Below are positions 40,783 to 48,989 of a stretch of DNA of 64,000 nucleotides, piece by piece. This stretch comes from SXRF01 sp038043465 (GTDB lineage Bacteria; Pseudomonadota; Alphaproteobacteria; Rickettsiales; SXRF01). Under the pieces are notes generated by a model. That model saw nothing but the letters and a program-made list of their open reading frames with translations, did not search any database and was not told where the DNA came from. Location: NCBI GenBank assembly GCA_038043465.1, contig JBBTBX010000004.1, positions 1-64,000 on the forward strand. Reading direction: 5' to 3'. The position numbers were made by a program, and so were the translations under genes. Every line of letters starts with the position of its first letter. The first letter of the stretch is position 1.

Positions 40783-42126
40783 TTACTTGCGTTTATCCAC
40801 TGTCACAAACTGGCGTGGTGCAGAGCCAGTAAATAGCTGGCGCGGGCGACCAATTTTGAATTTTGGATCTTCCATCATTTCTTTCCATTGCGCTATCCAG
40901 CCGGCAGTACGGGCTACTGCAAATAGAACAGTGAACATTTTTGAAGGAATACCCATCGCGCGGTAGATGATACCAGAGTAAAAATCCACGTTCGGATAGA
41001 GTTTGCGATCGATGAAATATGGGTCGCTAAGAGCAATTTTTTCAAGCTCTACAGCAATTTTAAGCAATGGCTCGTTGATCTGACCAAGTTCGGCAAGAAC
41101 TTCCTTACAAGTTTCACGCAGCACAGTTGCGCGTGGGTCGTAGTTCTTATAAACGCGGTGACCAAAGCCCATTAGCTTGATGCCAGAATTTTTGTCTTTA
41201 ACTTTAGCGATAAAATCAGGAATTTTTGAAACGTCACCAATTTCACGCAGCATGTTGATAACTGCTTCGTTAGCACCGCCGTGGGCAGGCCCCCACAGGG
41301 AAGCGATACCAGCACTCATACAAGCAAATGGATTAGCACCAGATGAACCAGCCATACGCACGGTGGAAGTCGAAGCATTCTGCTCATGGTCGGCGTGGAG
41401 AATAAGAATCTTATCCATAGCGCGGGCAAGTACAGGATTAACATTATATTTTTCGCACGGGGTAGAGAACATCATATGCAGGAAATTCTCGGAAAATCCT
41501 AAATCATTCTGTGGATAGATGAAAGGCTGCCCTATAGAATATTTATAAGCCATGGCTGCCAGGGTTGGCATCTTGGCAATCAGCCGGTAAGCAGCCAACT
41601 CGCGCTCTTCAGGAATGCTTATATCTAAAGAATCGTGATAGAATGCTGAAAGGGAAGCTGCTGCCCCAGCCATAACAGCCATAGGATGAGACGCCCTCGG
41701 GAAACCGCGAAACAGGAAGTGCAACTGTTCGTGAACCATGGTGTGCATGGTAATTCTGCGGTCAAATGATTTTTTTTCTGTGGCATTAGGCAGTTCACCA
41801 TTAAGAAGCAAATATGCCACTTCCAGATAGTCGCTTTTTTCGGCCAGAGCGTCTATATCATAGCCACGGTAACGTAAAATTCCCTCATCGCCATCAATAA
41901 AAGTTATTTTTGATTCACAGGATGCGGTGGATAAGAATCCTGGATCATAAGTAAATAATCCGGTTTCGGTGTAGAGCCTGGTTATGTCGATTACGCTTTG
42001 TCCTTCCGTCGCGTCATAGATAGGAAATGATATGTTCTTTCCGTCTACAGATAAGTTGGCGGTTCTGTTTGAGGCATTTGCAGGCTGCTTTGCGGCAGAA
42101 GATTCAGCTTTGGACATTTCTAGCAC
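40783..42126 (-). CDS. gltA: Citrate synthase
   Basis: Condenses oxaloacetate with acetyl-CoA. Type I/II hexameric form: FIDGDEGILRYRGYDIDALAEKSDYLEVAYLLLNGELP, ILHADHEQNASTSTVRMAGSSGANPFACMSAGIASLWGPAHGGANEAV with the first active-site His, GIKLMGFGHRVYKNYDPRA (second His, Arg) and the catalytic Asp in PNVDFYSGIIYRAMGIP. Length 447. The start MSKAESS at 42117 is also possible. A 191-base upstream gap separates it from a divergent small lipoprotein. Confidence 0.98.
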   Translation of the reverse strand: MLEMSKAESSAAKQPANASNRTANLSVDGKNISFPIYDATEGQSVIDITRLYTETGLFTYDPGFLSTASCESKITFIDGDEGILRYRGYDIDALAEKSDYLEVAYLLLNGELPNATEKKSFDRRITMHTMVHEQLHFLFRGFPRASHPMAVMAGAAASLSAFYHDSLDISIPEERELAAYRLIAKMPTLAAMAYKYSIGQPFIYPQNDLGFSENFLHMMFSTPCEKYNVNPVLARAMDKILILHADHEQNASTSTVRMAGSSGANPFACMSAGIASLWGPAHGGANEAVINMLREIGDVSKIPDFIAKVKDKNSGIKLMGFGHRVYKNYDPRATVLRETCKEVLAELGQINEPLLKIAVELEKIALSDPYFIDRKLYPNVDFYSGIIYRAMGIPSKMFTVLFAVARTAGWIAQWKEMMEDPKFKIGRPRQLFTGSAPRQFVTVDKRK

Positions 42127-42317
42127 TCCATTTCTATCTATTTACAAATCGGTTTCGTGGATTTGCCTTGGTTAATAGTTAAACAGAGCAATGATTACAG
42201 ATAAAGGTAAAGAAAGTGTTGATAAAATAATGATAAAATCAATATTTATTTTCTGTATTATCTTCCTATATAGGGGTATGTACTCGGAAAGATTTTATAT
42301 GGTGTGAGGGTGTTGAT

Positions 42318-42533
42318 ATGCGGTGTGAAAAGGCTGGTTCTATGATTTGTTCCCTGATGGGAGCAGTGGTTTTATCGTTTCTGGTGAGCGGTTGCGCTGG
42401 AAATTCGTCAAAGGAATGGGATAGTATTGACTATTCCAAAGTGCGTGACCGCGATAAATATGAAAATGACGGCAACTATACCCAGCCTACAGTTGTTAGC
42501 TGTACTAATGATGATTTGCATAATTGTAACTGA
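42318..42533 (+). CDS. Small lipoprotein
   Basis: A 71-residue protein; the hydrophobic MICSLMGAVVLSFLVSGC has a lipobox VSGC at about residues 23-26, giving a mature lipoprotein of about 46 residues, charged and rich in Asp, Asn and Tyr (WDSIDYSKVRDRDKYEND). A GAGGG site precedes the ATG. Two Cys near the C-terminus (SCTNDDLHNC). No family recognised. It is divergent from gltA and precedes a prepilin on the other strand. Confidence 0.55.
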   Translation: MRCEKAGSMICSLMGAVVLSFLVSGCAGNSSKEWDSIDYSKVRDRDKYENDGNYTQPTVVSCTNDDLHNCN

Positions 42534-42552
42534 TGGCTGAATAGCTTTTATA

Positions 42553-43404
42553 TCACTGGAACTGTATCTGCAGTGAACAAGATGGAGTGGTTGAATTTAT
42601 GACATAGGCGTTTGCGGTGACGCAGGCAGCAGTGGGTGCATTATCGTAGAATAAACCCGGTCTTGGGTTATAAGCCGCAGTCTCGTCAGTAGCTATGACT
42701 TTACCTGAATTGGGTACGCCATTATCCATTTTAACATCTATATTATATGCTTCTTGCGGGGTAAAAGGATTAGTGCTATTTCTTAAATAACCACTAGTTC
42801 CACCAAACATTTCATTGATCCCTGAAATTGCGAAGTAATTTGCGCCACCCCTGCTGCCGGCGACCCAATTAGCACCAGCAATAATAGAGGCACTTCTTCC
42901 TATTTTTGCTTCCGGCAGATGAGCATTAATCATTTCATGGGTAGTTGGCATTACTGCAGCAAACCCATTAGAATTAATATCACCCGGATTGGTACCTACA
43001 TTAGCAGAATAACTTCCCTCAATCATTTTTGCTTCAACCAGATGCTGCCAGAATATTAATACTTCATCACGGCAAAATGCATCTCCTGATGAGTTAGTTG
43101 TAGTTATTGCACCATTGTTATCTCCCCATCCAGTGGCTGGTCCCGAAGCAAATTTAAAAAACCCCAATGAGGCTGCGTCGGTTGCCAGTAAGTCACCCGG
43201 CAATCCACCATATTTAAGTTTAAAAGTGTTGGCGGCAGTGTTGTATTTCTCTATCTGCGAAATCTGGCTGCGTATAGCTGCGGAGTTTATCAAATCCCTG
43301 CCCACCAGCACCCCGCCTACTATTAGCCCAATAATCACAAGGACAATAGAAAGTTCAATCAGCGTAAAACCTTGTTTTTTACTTGTGAAGTTGAGGGGGG
43401 GCAT
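42553..43404 (-). CDS. Orphan prepilin-like protein, subtype 2 (P4), C-tract leader
   Basis: Pilin-like subunit starting MPPLNFTSKKQG and then FTLIELSIVLVIIGLIVGG. The body resembles the prepilin at 16229 (KYNTAANTFKLKYGGLPGDLLATDA, FWQHLVEAKMIEG, DVKMDNGVPNSG), so it is subtype 2. The start at 43404 is the ATG directly before a seven-C run; a TTG-initiated longer frame and the ATG eleven bases upstream (out of frame) are rejected. The leader DNA from ACATGCAAACAAATG on is shared with the prepilin at 28590 even though the mature parts differ, so leaders seem to be exchanged. Lone gene, converging with a small lipoprotein gene. Confidence 0.82.
   Translation of the reverse strand: MPPLNFTSKKQGFTLIELSIVLVIIGLIVGGVLVGRDLINSAAIRSQISQIEKYNTAANTFKLKYGGLPGDLLATDAASLGFFKFASGPATGWGDNNGAITTTNSSGDAFCRDEVLIFWQHLVEAKMIEGSYSANVGTNPGDINSNGFAAVMPTTHEMINAHLPEAKIGRSASIIAGANWVAGSRGGANYFAISGINEMFGGTSGYLRNSTNPFTPQEAYNIDVKMDNGVPNSGKVIATDETAAYNPRPGLFYDNAPTAACVTANAYVINSTTPSCSLQIQFQ
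43395..43401 (-). promoter_or_regulatory. Seven-C homopolymer in the P4 prepilin leader
   Basis: ATGCAAACAAATG followed by seven C and TCAAC on the minus strand. With seven C the downstream ATG is in frame (M-P-P-L-N) and the upstream ATG stops after eleven codons. The sister gene has nine C and the opposite choice. Confidence 0.6.
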
Positions 43405-43497
43405 TTGTTTGCATGTAGTAATTTGTATTATTCCGAAGTTTTGGATGTTTGATTTCAATTAACATAAAATAATTAATATAAAATGAATTTTTTTCTT

Positions 43498-43516
43498 GCG
43501 AATGATTCTCATTTGC
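43498..43516. promoter_or_regulatory. Fur box
   Basis: GCGAATGATTCTCATTTGC, a nearly perfect 19-base palindrome close to the Fur consensus with AATGA/TCATT half-sites. It lies about 40 bases before the cupredoxin ATG (43557), the place expected for an iron-repressed promoter. Iron control of the following genes is inferred. Confidence 0.75.
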
Positions 43517-43556
43517 GATATTCTGTGCATCCAACAAATTTAATGAAAGGCAAAAA

Positions 43557-43883
43557 ATGAATAAAATTATTATGTTAACAACTGCACTGGCAATTTTTTC
43601 TACGCCCGCCTTTGCAGAAACTCCAGTTTTTGAAATTGCAATTAAAGACCATAAATTTAACCCTGCAACTCTTGAGATACCTGCTGGGCAGAAAGTAAAG
43701 CTGATTGTTAAAAATCAAGACTCAACGCCAGAAGAATTCGAAAGCCATGATTTTAACCGTGAAAAAGTTATTGCTGGCAATTCAGAAGGAGTAATTTTTG
43801 TTGGTCCTCTCGATGCGGGTGAATATAAGTTTTTTGGCGAATTCAATGAAAAAACCGCTCAGGGCAAATTGATAGCAAAGTAG
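43557..43883 (+). CDS. Periplasmic cupredoxin-domain protein next to FTR1
   Basis: A signal peptide (TTALAIFSTPAFA) precedes a single cupredoxin domain of about 88 residues: FEIAIKDHKFNPATLEIPAGQKVKLIVKNQD and EEFESHDFNREKVI, GPLDAGEYKFFGEFN. It has no Cys, and the Cys-Met-type copper site of plastocyanins is absent; the E.F.S.D.NREKVI segment is like the EfeO N-terminal domain. It probably binds or oxidises iron (or copper) in the periplasm for the FTR1 permease seven bases downstream. Ribosome site AAAGG before the ATG. A Fur box precedes it. Confidence 0.82.
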   Translation: MNKIIMLTTALAIFSTPAFAETPVFEIAIKDHKFNPATLEIPAGQKVKLIVKNQDSTPEEFESHDFNREKVIAGNSEGVIFVGPLDAGEYKFFGEFNEKTAQGKLIAK

Positions 43884-43890
43884 TTTATTC

Positions 43891-44697
43891 ATGATTCCGT
43901 CATTTATCATCGCTTTCCGTGAGTTTCTGGAAATAGCTATTATTATCACGATTATACTGGCTGCTACGCGCGGTGTTGCCGGGCGTAATTTCTGGGTTAT
44001 AGCTGGCATTGCTGGAGGCTTGGTTGGTTCAGCAGTCGCTGCGGTTTTTGCTAATAATATATCCGCTGCCATGGAGGGTGTCGGGCAGGAAATTTTCAAT
44101 GCTGCGATACTCGCTGTTGCGGTTCTTATGATTGTCTGGACGGTAGTTTGGATGCAATCGCACGGGCGCGCACTTGCCCAGAAAATGAAGCAAGTTGGTA
44201 AGGCGGTTTCTGAAGGTGAAACACCGCTTTATTCCATCGCCGTGGTGGTCAGTGTTGCCATGTGGCGGGAAGGTGCGGAAATAGTATTATTCATGACTGG
44301 AATCATCAGTAGTTCAGAGGAATCCATCTTTGCGATTCTTGTTGGCGGAATGGCGGGAGCTGCGCTTGCTGTGACTATAGGAACTTTACTCTATTTTGGT
44401 TTGATAAGGCTCTCATCCAGGCATTTATTTGCGGTTACCGGATGGCTGCTTATTCTGCTTGCCTGCGGGATGTCGGCGCAAATTGCTAGCTACCTAAATG
44501 CGGCTGATATTTTACCAACTCTCGGCAATACATGGGATAGCAGCTGGCTGCTGACGCAAGATAATATTATTGGCAAAATTCTTCATGTCATGCTTGGTTA
44601 CAATGAGCGTCCGAGCGTCATGCAGATTATATTTTATGTGGCAACAATGGTTGTTACAGTCGCGCTTATAAAAATTACCAGAAAGGTAAAAATATGA
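43891..44697 (+). CDS. FTR1-family high-affinity iron permease
   Basis: Seven-helix permease of the FTR1/EfeU family. Both iron-coordinating REXXE motifs are present: REFLE (about residue 10) and REGAE (about 129). Length 268. It is second in the cupredoxin-FTR1-outer membrane protein set; its stop overlaps the next gene's start by four bases (ATGA), a sign of translational coupling. Iron transport is well supported by the paired motifs. Confidence 0.93.
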   Translation: MIPSFIIAFREFLEIAIIITIILAATRGVAGRNFWVIAGIAGGLVGSAVAAVFANNISAAMEGVGQEIFNAAILAVAVLMIVWTVVWMQSHGRALAQKMKQVGKAVSEGETPLYSIAVVVSVAMWREGAEIVLFMTGIISSSEESIFAILVGGMAGAALAVTIGTLLYFGLIRLSSRHLFAVTGWLLILLACGMSAQIASYLNAADILPTLGNTWDSSWLLTQDNIIGKILHVMLGYNERPSVMQIIFYVATMVVTVALIKITRKVKI

Positions 44698-45497
44698 AGA
44701 ATTATATAAAATTGCGCTCATGCGTCGCGCATACTTCACACCTCAATGGTGCTCGTCCTTGCTTTGCTCGTCCATTTTCTGCGTTTATTGCATTAGGTGC
44801 GTTATTTTTAAGCTCAAACGCGTATGCTCTAAACGTCTATTCCCCTTATGTCGAAGAAGGAATGCTGGAGATAGAATCCAAAAACCGTTTTGATTTTGAC
44901 GATCGTGCTAGTGAAGATAACTTTCGTCAGCATAAATTAGCTGTTGAATATGGTTTTACTTCACAGTGGAAAGCAGCATTATACGGTGAATTGGAAAAAG
45001 AAAACGGCAGTGGTTACAAATATACCGCCACCGAAATAGAAAATATTTTTCAGTTTACTGAAGTTGGTGAATATTGGGCAGATGTTGGTGCTTTGGTGGC
45101 GTATGAATTTAAGCATCCAAACGGCGATGCTGATAAGTTTGAGGCGTTTTTATTATTGGCAAAAAATTTCAATAAATTCACGACTATGGCCAATATTGGT
45201 ATTGAGCAGGAAGTAGGCAGTAATTCAAATTCTAACCCAGAAGGTGAGATAAAATGGATGGCAAAATATAATTATCTCCCGATTTTAAGCCCTGGGGTTG
45301 AATATTATGGCGCGTTTGGGGAAATCACTAATAGTGATGATTATGATAGCCAGAAACACCGCTTAGGTCCTGTTATGTATGGGAAATTTGGGCATGGATT
45401 TAAATATGAGGCCGGCGTTCTGTTCGGTATTTCAGATGCAGCAGAGGATTATGCTGTTAAACTAAATTTGGAATATGAATTCCCTGTAAGCTGGTAG
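44694..45497 (+). CDS. Putative outer-membrane or periplasmic protein of the iron module
   Basis: Not recognised by name. An export signal is present but interrupted: a basic start, then SCVAHTSHLNGARPCFARP, then the hydrophobic FSAFIALGALFLSSNAYA with an AYA cleavage site. The mature part shows repeated amphipathic strands with aromatic residues (YVEEGMLEIESKNRFDF, AVEYGFTSQWKAALYGELEKE, KYNYLPILSPGVEYYGAFGE), ending in a strand with C-terminal Trp-adjacent FPVSW; this looks like a beta-barrel. It is translationally coupled to FTR1, so a role in iron entry across the outer membrane is a guess. Confidence 0.6.
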   Translation: MKNYIKLRSCVAHTSHLNGARPCFARPFSAFIALGALFLSSNAYALNVYSPYVEEGMLEIESKNRFDFDDRASEDNFRQHKLAVEYGFTSQWKAALYGELEKENGSGYKYTATEIENIFQFTEVGEYWADVGALVAYEFKHPNGDADKFEAFLLLAKNFNKFTTMANIGIEQEVGSNSNSNPEGEIKWMAKYNYLPILSPGVEYYGAFGEITNSDDYDSQKHRLGPVMYGKFGHGFKYEAGVLFGISDAAEDYAVKLNLEYEFPVSW

Positions 45498-45554
45498 TGC
45501 TTGTAATTCCTTATAAGCCTGTTAAAATCCCACTCTCAATTTTAGGGGCATTGC

Positions 45555-46154
45555 ATGCGGACTTCCAAACACGAACGAAAAACCAAAGAAACTCAGGTGA
45601 GTGTTGAGCTTAATCTGGATGGTACGGGAAAATATGAAATATCTACGGGCATTGGTTTTTTAGACCATATGCTGGAGCAGTTATCGCGCCACAGCCTGAT
45701 TGATTTGAAACTAACCGCTAAGGGCGATTTGCATATTGATTATCATCACACTACCGAAGATACTGGCATCGCTATAGGTGAGGCAGTGGCTAAGGCTCTT
45801 GGCGAGCGCAAGGGTATTGTTCGTTATGGCAACGCCACTATCCCTATGGATGAGACTTTGTCGCATGTGGCTATTGACCTTTCTGGTCGTCCCTATTTCG
45901 TGTGGAATGTTGAATTTTCCAAACCGAAACTTGGCGATATGGATACCGAGTTATTCCGTGAATGGTTTCAGGCTTTTGCTTTCGCCGCTGGTGCGACTTT
46001 GCATGTTCAAAATGAATACGGGGTGAATAACCATCATATCGTGGAATCGTGTTATAAGGCTCTGGCAAGATCTTTGCGTGTGGCAATTGATATAGATCCG
46101 CGTAAGTCTGATGACATCCCATCTACTAAGGGCACGCTGGGAGGTAGTTTGTAA
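45555..46154 (+). CDS. hisB: Imidazoleglycerol-phosphate dehydratase
   Basis: Histidine step six. Seen: GIGFLDHMLEQLSRHSLIDL, DYHHTTEDTGIAIGEAV, the second half GATLHVQNEYGVNNHHIVESCYKALARSLRVAI with the manganese-binding His motifs. Length 199. It overlaps the DUF2628 start (TAATG). It begins a run of his genes with hisH, hisA, hisF and hisE on the same strand. Confidence 0.97.
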   Translation: MRTSKHERKTKETQVSVELNLDGTGKYEISTGIGFLDHMLEQLSRHSLIDLKLTAKGDLHIDYHHTTEDTGIAIGEAVAKALGERKGIVRYGNATIPMDETLSHVAIDLSGRPYFVWNVEFSKPKLGDMDTELFREWFQAFAFAAGATLHVQNEYGVNNHHIVESCYKALARSLRVAIDIDPRKSDDIPSTKGTLGGSL

Positions 46155-46546
46155 TGTTTCTATTACCACGGACACAAATTTACACGGTGCATATTGATCC
46201 GTCCAAACCTAATTCCGTAGAGAATGCGGTTTTTATACGGGAAGGGTTTAATTTTTTTGCATTCATATTTGGTATATTATGGGCATTATATCACCGCATA
46301 TGGTTAGTGGCTGTTGGGCTGATAATCATATCCGGTTTATTTGCTTTCTCGGAGGAGGCAAAATTGCTGGATAAGATGTCGCTTGCCATATTACAGGTTG
46401 CTGTTCAGGCAATTATTGGCTTCTATGGTAATGACTGGCGCCGCTGGACACTTGCCAGACGTGGCTATATTATGTCGGATGTGGTGGTTAGTGATAATGA
46501 ATTGCGTGCCCAGCAACGTTATTTTGACAGGGTGCTTACGGCTTAA
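46154..46546 (+). CDS. DUF2628 membrane protein
   Basis: A 130-residue inner-membrane protein, two to three spans, with FIREGFNFFAFIFGILWALYHRIW at the start and QAIIGFYGNDWRRWTLARRGYIMSDVV at the end, the DUF2628 pattern (G....FGN..R...L..RGY). Between hisB and hisH in alphaproteobacteria this gene is often present. The function is unknown. Confidence 0.88.
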   Translation: MFLLPRTQIYTVHIDPSKPNSVENAVFIREGFNFFAFIFGILWALYHRIWLVAVGLIIISGLFAFSEEAKLLDKMSLAILQVAVQAIIGFYGNDWRRWTLARRGYIMSDVVVSDNELRAQQRYFDRVLTA

Positions 46547-46557
46547 CTCACGGTATC

Positions 46558-47181
46558 ATGAATAGTTTGTCATCAGTTATTATTATCGATTATGGTTCGG
46601 GGAATTTGCGCTCGGTGGCAAAGGCTTTTGAGCGGACTGGTGCTGGAGTAACGGTAAGCTCGGATCCTCGTCTGCTGGAATCGGCAAGCCATATTGTCCT
46701 TCCTGGGGTTGGAGCGTTTGGTGATTGCATGGCGGGGCTTTCAGCAATTCCGGGTATGCTTTCTGCGCTTAATGAACAGGTGAGAGTGCGTGGCAAGTGG
46801 TTTCTTGGAATATGCGTGGGAATGCAGATGTTGTTTGATAATGGTTACGAACACGGAATTCATAAAGGATTGGGTTGGATAAATGGCGATGTTGTGCCTA
46901 TTGCTTCGAAGACTCTTAAAATTCCGCAGATGGGGTGGAATAACCTGCAAATAAAACAAAAATCTGCTCTGTTAAAAAACATTGATGATGGTGAGCATGC
47001 TTACTTTGTTCATAGCTACCACGCTAAACTGAAAGATAATTCTGGTTTGCTTGCGGTTACAGAATATGGTGAAGAAATTACGGCTGTGGTAGGAAAAGAT
47101 AATATTTTTGGAACGCAATTCCACCCGGAAAAAAGCCAGAAAACCGGACTTAAAATAATAGAGAATTTTGTGAGTTTATAG
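46558..47181 (+). CDS. hisH: Imidazole glycerol phosphate synthase, glutaminase subunit
   Basis: Supplies ammonia to HisF. Class I glutaminase: IVLPGVGAFGDCMAGL, the nucleophile Cys in FLGICVGMQMLFDNGYEHG, YFVHSYHAKL and the His-Glu pair in FGTQFHPEKSQKTG. Length 207. Located between DUF2628 and the GNAT gene; the partner hisF lies 2.5 kb downstream. Confidence 0.96.
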   Translation: MNSLSSVIIIDYGSGNLRSVAKAFERTGAGVTVSSDPRLLESASHIVLPGVGAFGDCMAGLSAIPGMLSALNEQVRVRGKWFLGICVGMQMLFDNGYEHGIHKGLGWINGDVVPIASKTLKIPQMGWNNLQIKQKSALLKNIDDGEHAYFVHSYHAKLKDNSGLLAVTEYGEEITAVVGKDNIFGTQFHPEKSQKTGLKIIENFVSL

Positions 47182-47183
47182 CT

Positions 47184-47717
47184 ATGGCCTCGCGTGTTGA
47201 TAAAATTACCGAATTTCGTCATGCAGATTTGTATGAGCTATGTAGCGCGACCGAAGATGCTATTCGTGACGGCATAGGTTTTAACTGGGTGATTCCGCCG
47301 GGAAGTGACGTGCTGGAAGCATATTGGAAAGGAGTTCTGGTTGTGCCGGAGCGAGTGCTGTTTGTGGCGCGATTGGATGGCACGCTGGCAGGCAGTGTCC
47401 AACTGCTAAAGCCCGGAATCAGCAAGGAAACATCATCATTTTGTGTGTTGATGGAGGCGCATTTTATTGCCCCGTGGGCGCGGGGGCATGGGCTGGCGAA
47501 AATGCTGCTGCAGGCTGCCGAGCGCGAGGCGCGGGCTTTGGGATTTTCGGTTATCCGCTTAAGCGTGCGCGAAACGCAGGAACGGGCGATAAAACTATAT
47601 GAAGATCACGGCTATGTACATTGGGGAACTTTTCCCTACTATGAATTTGTTAATGCCAAAATGATAGCCGGACGCTTTTATTATAAAAACGTCGATCCGC
47701 TAACTTCGTTAATATAG
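47184..47717 (+). CDS. GNAT-family N-acetyltransferase
   Basis: A 177-residue acetyltransferase with the acetyl-CoA motif ARGHGLAKMLLQAAEREA (R/Q-x-x-G-x-G/A) and IRLSVRETQERAIKLYEDHGYVHWG, the usual third motif. The start is at 47184 with the ribosome site in the hisH tail. Its substrate is unknown. It occurs in his operons of some alphaproteobacteria. Confidence 0.88.
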   Translation: MASRVDKITEFRHADLYELCSATEDAIRDGIGFNWVIPPGSDVLEAYWKGVLVVPERVLFVARLDGTLAGSVQLLKPGISKETSSFCVLMEAHFIAPWARGHGLAKMLLQAAEREARALGFSVIRLSVRETQERAIKLYEDHGYVHWGTFPYYEFVNAKMIAGRFYYKNVDPLTSLI

Positions 47718-47849
47718 CAATATCAATAAGTTGCAAATATTGCCGAAATGGCAAAAAATGCATCTTCACAAAATCTTAACAAAAACATTTGCGATTCATG
47801 TTAATATAGCCAATTGTTACTCAAATTATTATATGAATAAGGTTGTGTG

Positions 47850-48935
47850 ATGGAAGAAAACTCAAATAATAATGTAGAAAAATCTATTTTTCCAAAACCA
47901 AAAATTGTCGTTAATTGGGAGGAGACTCGCCCCAGTGTCAGAGCTACGGTAGAAAAATTTAGAGATGATTTGCATAAAATATTTGAGGAGCGAGGAGCTC
48001 GCCTTGATGCGCTGATAGTCCAAAAAACTGGAAAAAGTCGTTTTAATAACGGCGTTGCCCATCTGCCTAATGGGGAAGTATATTATTGTACAGATTTGCG
48101 GAGTATTGCCGAGTTATCAAGGAATCCGCAATATCTTGAAGGTGTGGCTATTCACGAAGCCACTCATATCAAGAATAATGATATATTAAATAAGATAGCT
48201 ATAGAACCCGTGTATAAGGCTCTAGCCACACTTAGAAAATTGGTTAAAATATACAAATACAACCCCAAAGTATTTTACAATTGTCTGTCTTCAGATACTG
48301 AGATGTGTACCAGTTTCCTAGAGAATCTGGAAGGGGCGAGGCGAGTATTGCAGCCAGCTGTAGATTTTATTAAAAAAGAGGGAATTGGTGAGTTATCAGA
48401 TAAGGAGCTACATAAAAAATTTAAGGATAATCCTAGATTACAACCTGAAATGGTTACGGTTATGGCAAACGTAGAAATGAAAAGATTGGAAATACATGGT
48501 ATTTCTCAATTTATTGCCGATGTAAGTAATGATGTGGTACGGCGTAATTTTTTCACGCGTAATCTAGTATCTCAGAGTTTAATTGCTAAATCTGACCTTA
48601 TAAATGAGCGTGATACATCGCCTCATAAATTTGTACAAGATAGAGTGAGGCATGAAGCATTAATTGGTAATGCTATAAAGTCTTTAGGAATATTTTTAGA
48701 AAATACCGGCGATCTTGATACCATAGGGAGAGCCGCTGAGTATAGGGCTGATGAAGCCACACTTAGTGGAAAAAACTCTGTGACGGCGATTGAAAGAATA
48801 AAAAAAGTAGAAGAATATAATACGAAGCATGGCATTAGGGAGGTCGCTAATCAACATCCTTTAACCAGAGATCGTATATCACATCTCGAGTCACTTCTGG
48901 CGGAAAGAAATGGGCAAGGGCAAAGAACTCTATAA
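47850..48935 (+). CDS. Soluble M48-like metallopeptidase inserted in the his operon
   Basis: Not a known named protein. It has the zinc motif AIHEATHIKNND (HEATH, HExxH, about residues 109-113) and, far downstream, RAAEYRADEATL (E-Y-x-A-D), the third ligand motif of M48 peptidases, followed by HPLTRDRISHLESL. Unlike HtpX/Ste24 it has no visible membrane span or signal peptide. The 361-residue protein is charged and AT-rich in codon use compared with the his genes around it. Possible roles are cytosolic proteolysis or a secreted effector; neither is shown. It separates GNAT and hisA. Confidence 0.6.
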   Translation: MEENSNNNVEKSIFPKPKIVVNWEETRPSVRATVEKFRDDLHKIFEERGARLDALIVQKTGKSRFNNGVAHLPNGEVYYCTDLRSIAELSRNPQYLEGVAIHEATHIKNNDILNKIAIEPVYKALATLRKLVKIYKYNPKVFYNCLSSDTEMCTSFLENLEGARRVLQPAVDFIKKEGIGELSDKELHKKFKDNPRLQPEMVTVMANVEMKRLEIHGISQFIADVSNDVVRRNFFTRNLVSQSLIAKSDLINERDTSPHKFVQDRVRHEALIGNAIKSLGIFLENTGDLDTIGRAAEYRADEATLSGKNSVTAIERIKKVEEYNTKHGIREVANQHPLTRDRISHLESLLAERNGQGQRTL

Positions 48936-48989
48936 CTTGAATTTAAATTCCCTCGCATAAAAATCCAAAATATCTTATGAGTTTCCAAT

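Noticed and set aside
43405..43458. A TTG start at 43458 for the P4 prepilin
   Set aside because: The 18 extra residues are not pilin-leader-like, and the shared leader with the P3 gene puts the start at the ATG before the C-tract.
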